Shown here: positions 1 through 5,382 of the stretch, piece after piece | How the letters are laid out: each line of letters begins with the position of its first letter | Numbering within the stretch: position 1 is the first letter of the stretch | Assembly: GCA_022704725.1 (NCBI GenBank) | Contig: JAKJFV010000020.1 | Span: 1 to 7,605 of the forward strand | Length of the DNA stretch: 7,605 bases | Source of the DNA: Spirochaetota bacterium | Lineage (GTDB): Bacteria; Spirochaetota; Spirochaetia; Treponematales; Treponemataceae | Direction: 5' to 3' | Program-made: the position numbers and the translations under genes | Notes under the pieces: model-generated | Seen by the model: only the letters and a program-made list of their open reading frames with translations | The model's database searches: none | What the model was told of the DNA's origin: nothing

Positions 1-1262
1 CTGCAATACTCGTAAACAGGATGCATTCTGATCCGCAAGAACGGCCTGCTGTATCAATGGTAATAGCCAAGGGGGAAGGTGTTCTTGCCCTGCCGTTTTC
101 AGAAGACTATTATTCAGCTTCATCATTTTTATCGTCTCTGTCATCTTCCTTAATGACAGCGCCGGGAAGCAATATTGGAGGCGGATTGCGGTGTGCTGTC
201 CGTTCTTTTCCCGCAAATCATGCCCGCTACTCAACGGTATTAATTTTTACCGACGGGGATGAAACAGTATCAAGTCTGGAAGAAGCTGCAGATGAAGCTC
301 TAAAGTACGGAATTAATATAGTCCTTATCGGCTTTGGATCTGTAGAAGGCTCTCAAGTAGTAACCGGAGATGGAGAAACGTATGTTAAAACAATGCTGCA
401 GGAAGATACTTTAAAATCCATTGTAAAAAGGCTCAAGATAAAATACCCGCTCCATACAAACGCTATCCATTATATAAACGCCTCGGATTCCGGCTCTGCC
501 TCAAAAATAATGTCAATAATAAATCCCTTTTCTCTTCAGTCAGAAAAAAAAGCAGTGATCAATTACGAGGTACAGCCCATCAGAAGGCATTCTCTTTTTT
601 TACTCTTGAGTCTTGCTTTTTTTACTGCAGGTATACTCCTTTCTGAATCCCATGCCGGCATTAAAAAAGTTTTCAGTATTTTTCTTATTATTCCCCTGTT
701 TTTCTCGTGTTCGGTTTCCTTCAATGACGGAGCAGAGCTGCTTCAGGGTTCAATTTACTGGCATCAGGGAAGGTATCAAAATGCAACGGTTTCTTTTTTA
801 CAAGTTATTGAATCTGCAGTTTCAGAAAAAAATGAGCAGCTTTTGTTTTATGGTGTTTATAATCTGGCAGCAACTTATATGAAGCAGAACGAACAGGACT
901 CTGCTCTTCAAAAACTTGCAATAATAGATGAACAGGCACCTGCTCATCTATTGTTCGCATCATATTATAACAGCGGGGTTATTGAATATGAAAAAAAGAA
1001 TTATAAGAAGGCAGCAGAGTATTTTAAAAACGCACTCAAGTTACAGAATGAGAATATTGATGCAAAAATAAATCTGGAATTATCGCTTCTGCATATTGAA
1101 TCTGAACAAAAAACCTCCTCCATGACAATTTCACCCTTAAGTGAATCAAAGGGCTCTAATTCAGCTAAGGATGCAATTTTTTCGATTATCAGAGAAAATG
1201 AACAAAACCGGTGGAAGAATCAGCAGATGGAAAATTCATCAGAGGGAGGGCTTGATCATTGA
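1..1262 (+). CDS. batB: BatB-BatC fusion: VWA domain, membrane hairpin and TPR repeats (5' partial)
   Basis: The gene is cut by the left window edge; the frame is open from position 3, so the ATG at 21 is internal. Counting from that Met, residues 1-165 are the C-terminal part of a von Willebrand A domain: a GEGVLALP strand, GSNIGGGL (the third MIDAS loop, Ser where Thr is usual) and the FTDGDE strand. The DxSxS motif would lie upstream. A hydrophobic helix follows at 191-208 and a second at 217-232, the latter preceded by Lys-Lys and ending in a Cys. Residues 235-350 hold about three TPR units (clearest at 309-345). The C-terminal IIRENEQNRWKNQ stretch resembles BatC tails. Bat proteins are membrane-associated and usually encoded beside a MoxR ATPase; the 'aerotolerance' name comes from Bacteroides and the function in spirochaetes is unsettled. 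I infer VWA and TPR parts both outside the inner membrane, joined by a hairpin. The stop overlaps the next start. Confidence 0.87.
   Translation, partial: AILVNRMHSDPQERPAVSMVIAKGEGVLALPFSEDYYSASSFLSSLSSSLMTAPGSNIGGGLRCAVRSFPANHARYSTVLIFTDGDETVSSLEEAADEALKYGINIVLIGFGSVEGSQVVTGDGETYVKTMLQEDTLKSIVKRLKIKYPLHTNAIHYINASDSGSASKIMSIINPFSLQSEKKAVINYEVQPIRRHSLFLLLSLAFFTAGILLSESHAGIKKVFSIFLIIPLFFSCSVSFNDGAELLQGSIYWHQGRYQNATVSFLQVIESAVSEKNEQLLFYGVYNLAATYMKQNEQDSALQKLAIIDEQAPAHLLFASYYNSGVIEYEKKNYKKAAEYFKNALKLQNENIDAKINLELSLLHIESEQKTSSMTISPLSESKGSNSAKDAIFSIIRENEQNRWKNQQMENSSEGGLDH
1241..1250 (+). promoter_or_regulatory. Shine-Dalgarno site that fixes the TTG start of batD
   Basis: The purine run AGAGGGAGGG ends 8 nt before the TTG at 1259. 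That TTG overlaps the upstream TGA stop as TTGA, so batD is probably translationally coupled to the batB-batC gene. No ATG or GTG in frame nearby has a comparable site. Confidence 0.75.
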
Positions 1263-2536
1263 TTAAAAAATCACTTCTGTCAGTATTTTTTATAGCAGCT
1301 TACCTTTTTCCTCTTTTTTCGCTTGTGGTTCCATCTTTCAAGCCGGTAGATTCAATAATTTTTATTAATGAGAATTGCACATTCAGCACCCTTATACCGG
1401 GAGTTCCTCCAAGTCAAGTTCAAATAACAGTGCAGTCCTTACCCGAGAGCGTATCTTTCGTTTCATCTAGAAAGCAGGAAGTTATAAACGGCGGGATGAG
1501 AAGTACAGAGCTTTTTGTTGTTTTAAAATTTACAAAAACCGGAAATTATACAATTCCTCCCATCGCAGCCCGCATACAATATGGATTTCAGCATATCTCA
1601 TTCACTCGTGCAGCTGTTTATGACAATCCCAGAAATACTCAGCCCCGTATATATCTGGAGTTTGAAGATGTTCATGGAAATCAGGTTCCTACAATAACAG
1701 AGGGTAAGCCTGTTCGGGCTGTTTTATACGGCATGTATTTTGCATCTGTTTTGTCGGTAAAAAGTTCGGCACCCGAAAACGGACTCTTTATTGAAAAACA
1801 GAGACTTTTCTCAATTCCTTATACACAAAGTACTTTCACCGCATCCCCAATAGCTCTCATAATCTATGAATTTACACCGTTTACTCAAGGGACCTTCGTA
1901 ATTAATTCAATTACAGCAGAACTTACCACCTGGGCCGGTGCAGCTGCGGTCTTAGGTATAGAACCAAAAACGGTAATTGTGTCTCAGGGAGACCCTGCTG
2001 ATGGTGCAGGGAATGCCTCCAATCCTTTTGATGAATATACCGGAATCTCATTATTTCCAAATGCTTTTGATTCAGCTGCAGAAGGTGTTCCCGAATCTGC
2101 CCCGAGTACTGCAGATGCAGAAGCGCTGCTTAAAAGCGGTATTGAGAAAAGAAAATTCCTTGTTTATTCGGCTCTTATTTGTGCCCTTTTTTGTATCATT
2201 TTTATAGCAGTTTGGTTTATTCTGCGAACAGTAAATAAAAAAAGAAACGGGTTTATATTTCCTGCAGCCCTGATGTTTTTGGCAGGTGTCTGTATAGGCT
2301 TACTATTACTGCCGCGCTATGGGGTTTATTCAGGCGGTCCTGTGCTGACGATTCCTGAACATGAGTCAAAAACCGCTTTTATAATTGAAGATCCTTCGAT
2401 CGTCCGGATTCATCTTGAAACAGGACTTTGGACATATATAAAATTGCCCGAAATACATCAGCAGTCTGTTAAAAAGGGCGGATGGGTTCGTTCGGATGCA
2501 GTAAAACATATAACATTACAAGAACGGAGCAATTAA
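1259..2536 (+). CDS. batD: BatD-like membrane protein with C-terminal SH3-like segment
   Basis: 425 aa, starting on TTG. Residues 1-21 form a signal peptide (MIKKSL followed by a hydrophobic core). Residues 25-240 are a beta-rich extracytoplasmic region like the BatD 'oxygen tolerance' family: IFINENCTFSTLIPG, then a G-N-Y-T-I-P-P motif at 95-101 typical of its Ig-like modules. A low-complexity Ala/Ser/Pro/Glu linker (about 247-290) leads to two membrane helices at 300-322 and 332-352 joined by the basic loop NKKRNG. The last 70 residues (353-425) return outside and look like a bacterial SH3 domain: a PVLTIPE strand, an ETGLWTYIKL strand and GGWVRSDAV. The family and its place after BatB/BatC are known associations; the SH3 call is my reading of the pattern. 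The start overlaps the previous gene by 4 nt and the stop abuts the next start, so it is firmly in the operon. Confidence 0.8.
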   Translation: MIKKSLLSVFFIAAYLFPLFSLVVPSFKPVDSIIFINENCTFSTLIPGVPPSQVQITVQSLPESVSFVSSRKQEVINGGMRSTELFVVLKFTKTGNYTIPPIAARIQYGFQHISFTRAAVYDNPRNTQPRIYLEFEDVHGNQVPTITEGKPVRAVLYGMYFASVLSVKSSAPENGLFIEKQRLFSIPYTQSTFTASPIALIIYEFTPFTQGTFVINSITAELTTWAGAAAVLGIEPKTVIVSQGDPADGAGNASNPFDEYTGISLFPNAFDSAAEGVPESAPSTADAEALLKSGIEKRKFLVYSALICALFCIIFIAVWFILRTVNKKRNGFIFPAALMFLAGVCIGLLLLPRYGVYSGGPVLTIPEHESKTAFIIEDPSIVRIHLETGLWTYIKLPEIHQQSVKKGGWVRSDAVKHITLQERSN

Positions 2537-3094
2537 GTGGCAGATTTCGGCGATATATTACAAAACTGGGAAAGACAGAAAAAAAGTGAGAAACCTGATA
2601 CTAAAAAATCTTCTCTTCCGCAGGACGGTCAGGCCTGGCGTTACAAAAAAACAGAACCAGGGAAAAAACAGGATATACCGGTAAACTCTGAACGTTCAGA
2701 GGAGGCATCACCCTTGAAGAGGAATCCTCTGAACGTATGGCTCCAGAGATACGGTGTAGTCGACAAGGATAAGCAGCTTGAGGATAAACTGCAGCAGGAA
2801 ATAATCAGCAATTCAGACGCTGTGAAGCAGATGATTTGCGAGGCTAGTATAGATCTGCATGGTCTTACCCGCGAGGAAGCAGATATAAGGCTTAATGCCT
2901 TTATAACGGAGTGTGTGCGGCGGGGATTGAAAAAGGTTCTCATTATTCATGGAAAAGGAAACCACTCAAATGAAGGTCCCGTTCTGTCTCATGCAGTACG
3001 GAGCTTTATAGAGTCAGACAAGCGCTTGGGCCGGTTCGGGTTTGCAGATAAAACCCTGGGCGGCAAGGGTGCAACATGGGTACTTATTCGATAA
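2537..3094 (+). CDS. Smr-domain protein (small MutS-related)
   Basis: 185 aa, GTG start immediately after the batD TAA, with GGAG 7 nt upstream. The C-terminal half (about 104-185) is an Smr domain with all hallmark motifs: IDLHGLT at 105-111, IIHGKG at 136-141 and GGKGATWVLIR at 175-185. Smr domains bind branched or structured nucleic acid and some are endonucleases; the HGKG loop and the DLHG motif are the usual functional elements. The N-terminal 100 residues are charged and probably largely disordered, but two islands look conserved: FGDILQNWERQ at 4-14 and LNVWLQRYGVVDKD at 65-78. There is no MutS core, so this is a stand-alone Smr protein; its role in DNA processing or RNA handling cannot be decided here. 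Co-transcription with bat genes is clear from spacing, but a functional link is not. Confidence 0.88.
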   Translation: MADFGDILQNWERQKKSEKPDTKKSSLPQDGQAWRYKKTEPGKKQDIPVNSERSEEASPLKRNPLNVWLQRYGVVDKDKQLEDKLQQEIISNSDAVKQMICEASIDLHGLTREEADIRLNAFITECVRRGLKKVLIIHGKGNHSNEGPVLSHAVRSFIESDKRLGRFGFADKTLGGKGATWVLIR

Positions 3095-3110
3095 AAAACT
3101 GATATATGAC

Positions 3111-3139
3111 TTGTTTTTAACGCAATTATTCAGTATTTT
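3111..3139 (+). promoter_or_regulatory. Possible sigma-70 type promoter for the J-protein gene
   Basis: In the 64-nt gap after the Smr gene, TTGTTT (3111-3116) and TATTTT (3134-3139) are separated by 17 nt. Transcription would begin near 3146, leaving a leader of only about 13 nt that holds the ribosome binding site. The match is modest (3/6 and 4/6) and the sequence is AT-rich, so chance is likely enough. No terminator separates the Smr gene, so read-through from the bat operon is also expected. Confidence 0.3.
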
Positions 3140-3158
3140 AAAACGGTTAGAGGTGGCA

Positions 3159-3725
3159 ATGGAAGATTTATACAGTGTATTGGGAGTTTCAAAGACTGCA
3201 GCAGCAGACGACATTAAAAAGACATACCGTAAACTTGCGGTAAAGTATCATCCCGATAAAAATCCCGGCGACAAGGCCGCTGAAGAACAGTTTAAAAAAA
3301 TCAGTGCTGCTTACTCTGTGCTAGGAGACGAAGAAAAACGCCGTCAATACGATATGTACGGCTCAACAGATGCCTATGCTTCGTCTAACAGTGCTTATAA
3401 TCCCTATTCATCAGGAACCTACAGTTCCGGTTCTGCAGACCCCTTCTGGGAGTGGTTTTCACAGCAGGCTCAGCAGGATTATACTTCAAGACGGTATTAT
3501 ACCTACAACAATTACGACTCAAGAAAAGAAAAACCAACAAAAAGAGATGCTTTTTCCATGCTTGTTCGAGGTGTTTTATCATTTCTTTTGGGTATATTTT
3601 TCTTCCGCTTCTCGTTTATTCTTCTGCCGTTCGGTCCTATCTTGTGTATTTTAGCAATAGTAAACGGCATAACAAGCGCTGTACGTGCAGTACAGGCTTT
3701 ATTATCAGGAAGCTCTTCTGACTAG
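3159..3725 (+). CDS. Membrane-anchored J-domain (DnaJ-like) co-chaperone
   Basis: 188 aa. The start is the ATG at 3159, where AGAGG sits 5 nt upstream and the protein begins MEDLYSVLGVSK, the normal opening of a J domain. Residues 1-67 are the J domain, with HPDKNPG at 31-37 (HPD stimulates the DnaK ATPase) and helix IV ending RRQYDMYG. A Ser/Tyr/Asn-rich linker (about 70-122) replaces the G/F region. There is no zinc-finger or substrate-binding C-terminal domain, so this is a class III J-protein, not full-length DnaJ. Two hydrophobic stretches (about 133-149 and 151-170) form a likely membrane hairpin that would hold the J domain in the cytoplasm at the membrane. I infer that it recruits DnaK to the membrane; the client is unknown. 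The stop lies 1 nt from the convergent infA stop. Confidence 0.88.
   Translation: MEDLYSVLGVSKTAAADDIKKTYRKLAVKYHPDKNPGDKAAEEQFKKISAAYSVLGDEEKRRQYDMYGSTDAYASSNSAYNPYSSGTYSSGSADPFWEWFSQQAQQDYTSRRYYTYNNYDSRKEKPTKRDAFSMLVRGVLSFLLGIFFFRFSFILLPFGPILCILAIVNGITSAVRAVQALLSGSSSD
3674..3699 (-). terminator. Hairpin just downstream of infA, inside the J-protein gene
   Basis: The arms AAGC-G-CTGTAC (3674-3684) and GTACAGGCTT (3690-3699) form a 10-bp stem with one bulged G and a 5-nt loop. On the minus strand it lies about 27 nt after the infA stop, where a terminator would be expected, but the following bases (GTTATGCCGTTT) are only partly U-rich. On the plus strand the sequence after it (TATTATC) is about as U-rich, but termination there would cut the J-protein message. 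It encodes the NGITSAVRAVQAL part of the J-protein, so the pairing may be partly coincidental. Confidence 0.35.
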
Positions 3726-3726
3726 A

Positions 3727-3945
3727 TTATCTTTCCCGGAAAATAATACGGCCTCTATTTAAATCATACGGAGAAAGCGCTACCTTAACGCTGTCTCCAG
3801 GAACTATACGTATGTAATGTTTTCTCATTTTACCCGATAAATGAGCTAAAATGATATGTTTGTTTTGTAATTCAACTCTGAACATAGTGTTCGGTAGTGC
3901 CTCTCGGACAATGCCTTCAACTTCAATTGCTTCTTCTTTCGCCAC
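3727..3945 (-). CDS. infA: Translation initiation factor IF-1
   Basis: 72 aa, the usual length of IF-1. The sequence follows bacterial IF-1 end to end: MAKEEAIEVEGIV at the start, the signature LPNTMFRVEL at 17-26, SGKMRKHYIRI at 37-47, PGDSVKVALSPYDL at 49-62 and RGRIIFRER at the end. It is a single OB-fold that binds the 30S A site with IF-2 and IF-3 during initiation. The start is GTG at 3945: GGAGG lies 4 nt upstream (3950-3954) and MAKEE is the family N-terminus. The open frame runs further upstream but that part has no family resemblance. It is transcribed away from the dksA-like gene, probably from the promoter at 4092-4121 through a leader of about 140 nt, and is convergent with the J-protein gene. 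Confidence 0.97.
   Translation of the reverse strand: MAKEEAIEVEGIVREALPNTMFRVELQNKHIILAHLSGKMRKHYIRIVPGDSVKVALSPYDLNRGRIIFRER
3770..3798 (+). other. Strong stem-loop in the J-protein 3' flank, inside infA
   Basis: GGAGA-A-AGCG (3770-3779) pairs with CGCT-G-TCTCC (3789-3798): nine pairs around one mismatch, with a 9-nt loop, about 45 nt after the J-protein stop. No T-run follows on either strand, so it is not a standard intrinsic terminator. It could stabilise a processed 3' end of the J-protein message or simply reflect infA codons (PGDSVKVALSP). Confidence 0.3.
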
Positions 3946-3954
3946 AATTCCTCC

Positions 3955-3996
3955 AAAAAAAATCAACAGCTGACGGAAAACCTTTCCGTACCAGCT
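3955..3996 (-). promoter_or_regulatory. infA leader hairpin plus eight-U run (attenuator-like)
   Basis: On the minus strand AGCTG-GT-ACGGAAA, loop GGT, then TTTCCGT-CAGCT forms a 12-pair stem with a 2-nt bulge (plus-strand 3968-3996). Five bases later comes a run of eight T (3962-3955), followed directly by the GGAGG ribosome binding site of infA. The arrangement resembles an intrinsic terminator or a structure controlling ribosome access in the infA leader. The 5-nt gap between stem and U-run is longer than ideal for termination. Confidence 0.5.
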
Positions 3997-4030
3997 CTCA
4001 GACTGCAGAATAACATATTTCTGTAAATAT

Positions 4031-4047
4031 TTGTTAAAAATTAACAA
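4031..4047. repeat. Perfect palindrome in the infA-dksA intergenic region
   Basis: TTGTTAA-AAA-TTAACAA is a perfect 7-bp inverted repeat around three A. It lies inside the infA leader and about 18 bp upstream of the -35 box of the dksA-like gene. It could be an operator for a dimeric regulator. In AT-rich DNA a 7-bp match can also arise by chance. Confidence 0.4.
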
Positions 4048-4055
4048 AATAATTG

Positions 4056-4075
4056 AAAAAAAGTTTGCTTTTTTT
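4056..4075. repeat. A-tract/T-tract inverted repeat upstream of the dksA-like promoter
   Basis: Seven A plus G (4056-4063), TTTG, then C plus seven T (4068-4075) give a perfect 8-bp inverted repeat. The A-tract sits just before the -35 box at 4065-4070, the position of an UP element. It is also transcribed as the early part of the infA leader. Confidence 0.35.
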
Positions 4076-4093
4076 GCAGTTCATACTTATAAT
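4065..4093 (+). promoter_or_regulatory. Promoter of the dksA-like gene
   Basis: A perfect TATAAT -10 box (4088-4093) lies 17 nt after TTGCTT (4065-4070), with an A-tract upstream. Predicted initiation is near 4100, giving a leader of about 35 nt with GGAG at 4125-4128. The -10 box shares bases 4092-4093 with the opposing infA -10 box. Confidence 0.65.
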
Positions 4094-4121
4094 TCTATGA
4101 GTAAATCAATATGTTTGTCAA
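4092..4121 (-). promoter_or_regulatory. Promoter of infA
   Basis: On the minus strand a perfect TTGACA -35 (4121-4116) is followed after 18 nt by TAGAAT (4097-4092), a 5/6 match to TATAAT. Predicted initiation is near 4085, so the infA leader would be about 140 nt long and include the palindrome and the hairpin described separately. It overlaps the promoter of the dksA-like gene almost completely. Confidence 0.65.
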
Positions 4122-4134
4122 CACGGAGTTTTTG

Positions 4135-4491
4135 ATGGAAACAGAATTTTTGGATCGGATGAAAGAGGCCTTAATCGAACAGAAAAAAGAAATAGTAAAT
4201 CAGCTCATTGCGAATAATTCGGATTTTAAAGATATAGTTGAAGGTATAACTGCAAAGGATTGCATCGATGTCGCTTCTGACGATGTAGACAGAAAGATGC
4301 TCGAAGCTATCGGCTCTAAAGATATGAACCGTTTAAAACTCATAGATTCCGCCTTAACCAGGATTGAGCAGGGTAAATACGGTTCCTGTATGAAATGCAG
4401 CAAAAAAATACCACACGAGCGTCTTGAAGCTATTCCGTATGCTCTTTTATGTGTGGATTGCAAATCTGCCGATGAACGAAGAAACCGCTAG
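4135..4491 (+). CDS. dksA: Short DksA/TraR-family zinc-finger protein
   Basis: 118 aa. The ATG at 4135 is chosen because GGAG lies 6 nt upstream; the in-frame ATG at 4111 has no such site and would leave a leader of about 11 nt. Residues 1-80 form a coiled-coil hairpin whose tip reads DDVDRK (49-54), aligning with the DPVDRA tip of E. coli DksA. Residues 85-109 are a C4 zinc finger, CMKC and CVDC separated by 17 residues, within the family pattern KYGSCMKCSKKIPHERL. DksA proteins insert the coiled coil into the RNA polymerase secondary channel and, with ppGpp, tune stable-RNA and biosynthetic promoters. This copy lacks the N-terminal extension of E. coli DksA (151 aa) and has Lys in place of the tip Ala, so full DksA activity is an inference. 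It is transcribed alone from the promoter at 4065-4093 and ends before a hairpin terminator. Confidence 0.88.
   Translation: METEFLDRMKEALIEQKKEIVNQLIANNSDFKDIVEGITAKDCIDVASDDVDRKMLEAIGSKDMNRLKLIDSALTRIEQGKYGSCMKCSKKIPHERLEAIPYALLCVDCKSADERRNR
4402..4456 (-). terminator. Possible terminator of the phosphatase operon, inside the dksA-like gene
   Basis: On the plus strand CCACAC-GAGC (4411-4420) pairs with GCTC (4441-4444) and GTGTGG (4451-4456), with 6 unpaired bases between the latter two and a 20-nt loop. Read on the minus strand, the stem is followed by TA and seven T (4408-4402), about 50 nt after the phosphatase stop. The bulge and large loop make it weak, and the A-run also encodes Lys-Lys-Ile. 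Confidence 0.3.
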
Positions 4492-4506
4492 GTCTAACAA
4501 TACTGT

Positions 4507-5382
4507 TTAGAGTTTTCTGGTTTTCCATGAACCGCCGGAAAGATACATGAGTTCTGTGTATCCGGCGGTTTTTGCTTTTTCCAGGGAAATATCAAAAGCA
4601 CAATCCAGATCCTTTGTGCTGTGCGCGTCGGAATTGAGGCAGACCGGTACATTATAAGAATTTAGAATTTTCAAAAAATCAATTGACGGGTAAGAATCGT
4701 TTATAACGCCGCGTGCAATGCCGCCGGTATTAATTTCTACAACCTTATTATAGAGGGCTGCTGTTTTTGCTGTTTCTTTTAATTCGCTAATATACCATGA
4801 ATCCTGTTCATTAAAAAAACGAAGGGTTCCGTTTCTCTTTCTAATTACATCGATGTGGCCCACAATATCAAAGGTACAGTCCTTAATCATATCCCGCTGG
4901 AGCGAAAAGTAGGTTTGGACAGCTTTTTTTGCATTCCCCTTAAAAACCTGCTGAATACCGGCTGTCACTTCTTCTTCCGGGCCGTCTGCAGTAAAACAGG
5001 TGTATGGTATGCCTGATCCTTCGGGGTTTTTTGTATATACCGTTTTTTCGTCAAATAAAAAATGAACCGAGCCTATTAGGAAGTCAGGTTTTATCTCTTT
5101 ATATATTCCGCTCGAGGGTGTAGACAGCACGGGAAAGTAATCGGCCTCAAAGCCCAGCAGTATTTCTATTGTATCTGCAAATGACACAGCGAGCTCTCTA
5201 ATTTCCTCTGCATACTTTTTTATTGAGAGAGCACTCATTTGCCATTCAACAGCAAAAGGGTACATAGCATGACCTGAAAACCCCAGTACATCAAATTTTT
5301 TTTCAATTGCAGAGCGTATCATGCTTTCTGTACTGTCATTCCCGTCGCACCATGTTGTATGTGTATGATAATTAGTTTTCAT
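4507..5382 (-). CDS. PHP-family phosphatase, histidinol-phosphatase (HisJ/HisK) type
   Basis: 291 aa, near the usual length of PHP histidinol-phosphatases. The metal-site motifs of the PHP fold appear in order: HTH (H6, H8) with D13, SGHAMYPF (H38), GFEADYFP (E79), GSVHFL (H107), VGHIDVIRKRNG (H176) and NSDAHS (D252, H254). This family hydrolyses small phosphomonoesters with a trinuclear metal centre; the VGHIDVIRKRNG and EINTGGI stretches fit the histidinol-phosphate subgroup (EC 3.1.3.15). The start at 5382 follows AGGAG by 5 nt and gives MKTNYHTHT; the ATG at 5397 lacks a site. It overlaps the kinase stop as ATGA. No histidine-biosynthesis gene is nearby and, from general knowledge, several host-associated treponemes lack that pathway, so the real substrate is open. 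The last 25 codons overlap the dksA terminator on the other strand. Confidence 0.85.
   Translation of the reverse strand: MKTNYHTHTTWCDGNDSTESMIRSAIEKKFDVLGFSGHAMYPFAVEWQMSALSIKKYAEEIRELAVSFADTIEILLGFEADYFPVLSTPSSGIYKEIKPDFLIGSVHFLFDEKTVYTKNPEGSGIPYTCFTADGPEEEVTAGIQQVFKGNAKKAVQTYFSLQRDMIKDCTFDIVGHIDVIRKRNGTLRFFNEQDSWYISELKETAKTAALYNKVVEINTGGIARGVINDSYPSIDFLKILNSYNVPVCLNSDAHSTKDLDCAFDISLEKAKTAGYTELMYLSGGSWKTRKL
4530..4580 (+). terminator. Intrinsic terminator of the dksA-like gene
   Basis: AACCGCCGG (4530-4538) pairs perfectly with CCGGCGGTT (4562-4570); above a 4-nt bulge, ATACA (4543-4547) pairs with TGTAT (4557-4561), leaving a 9-nt loop. The stem runs into TTTTTGCTTTTT (4569-4580). It starts 39 nt after the dksA-like stop and is oriented for that gene only, because no T-run follows on the minus strand. 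It lies wholly inside the 3' end of the convergent phosphatase gene (codons for AGYTELMYLSGGS). Confidence 0.75.

Noticed and set aside
613..882. 89-aa open frame overlapping the batB-batC fusion in another frame
   Set aside because: It lies entirely inside conserved TPR and membrane-helix coding sequence of the fusion; its hydrophobic start is a frame shadow. I considered a frameshifted separate batC, but the fusion frame is unbroken and keeps TPR motifs throughout.
3042..3158. Upstream extension of the J-protein frame beginning inside the Smr gene
   Set aside because: It has no ribosome binding site, overlaps conserved Smr codons, and shows no J-protein resemblance; the ATG at 3159 has AGAGG and begins the J domain.
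3824..3845. CTCATTT/AAATGAG stem inside infA
   Set aside because: It is AT-rich, has no T-run, and lies in the most conserved IF-1 codons (SGKMRKH), so it is probably coincidental.
3946..4047. In-frame N-terminal extension of infA to a TTG at 4047
   Set aside because: IF-1 is about 72 aa and the GTG at 3945 has GGAGG 4 nt upstream; the extension covers a leader hairpin, a T-run and a palindrome, not protein-like sequence.
4111..4134. Alternative ATG of the dksA-like gene at 4111
   Set aside because: It has no ribosome binding site and lies about 11 nt from the predicted transcription start; the ATG at 4135 has well-placed GGAG.
4492..4512. Imperfect inverted repeat TCTAACA/TGTTTAGA between the convergent dksA-like and phosphatase genes
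   Set aside because: The stem is short and AT-rich with no T-run on either side; the hairpin at 4530-4580 is far better as the terminator.
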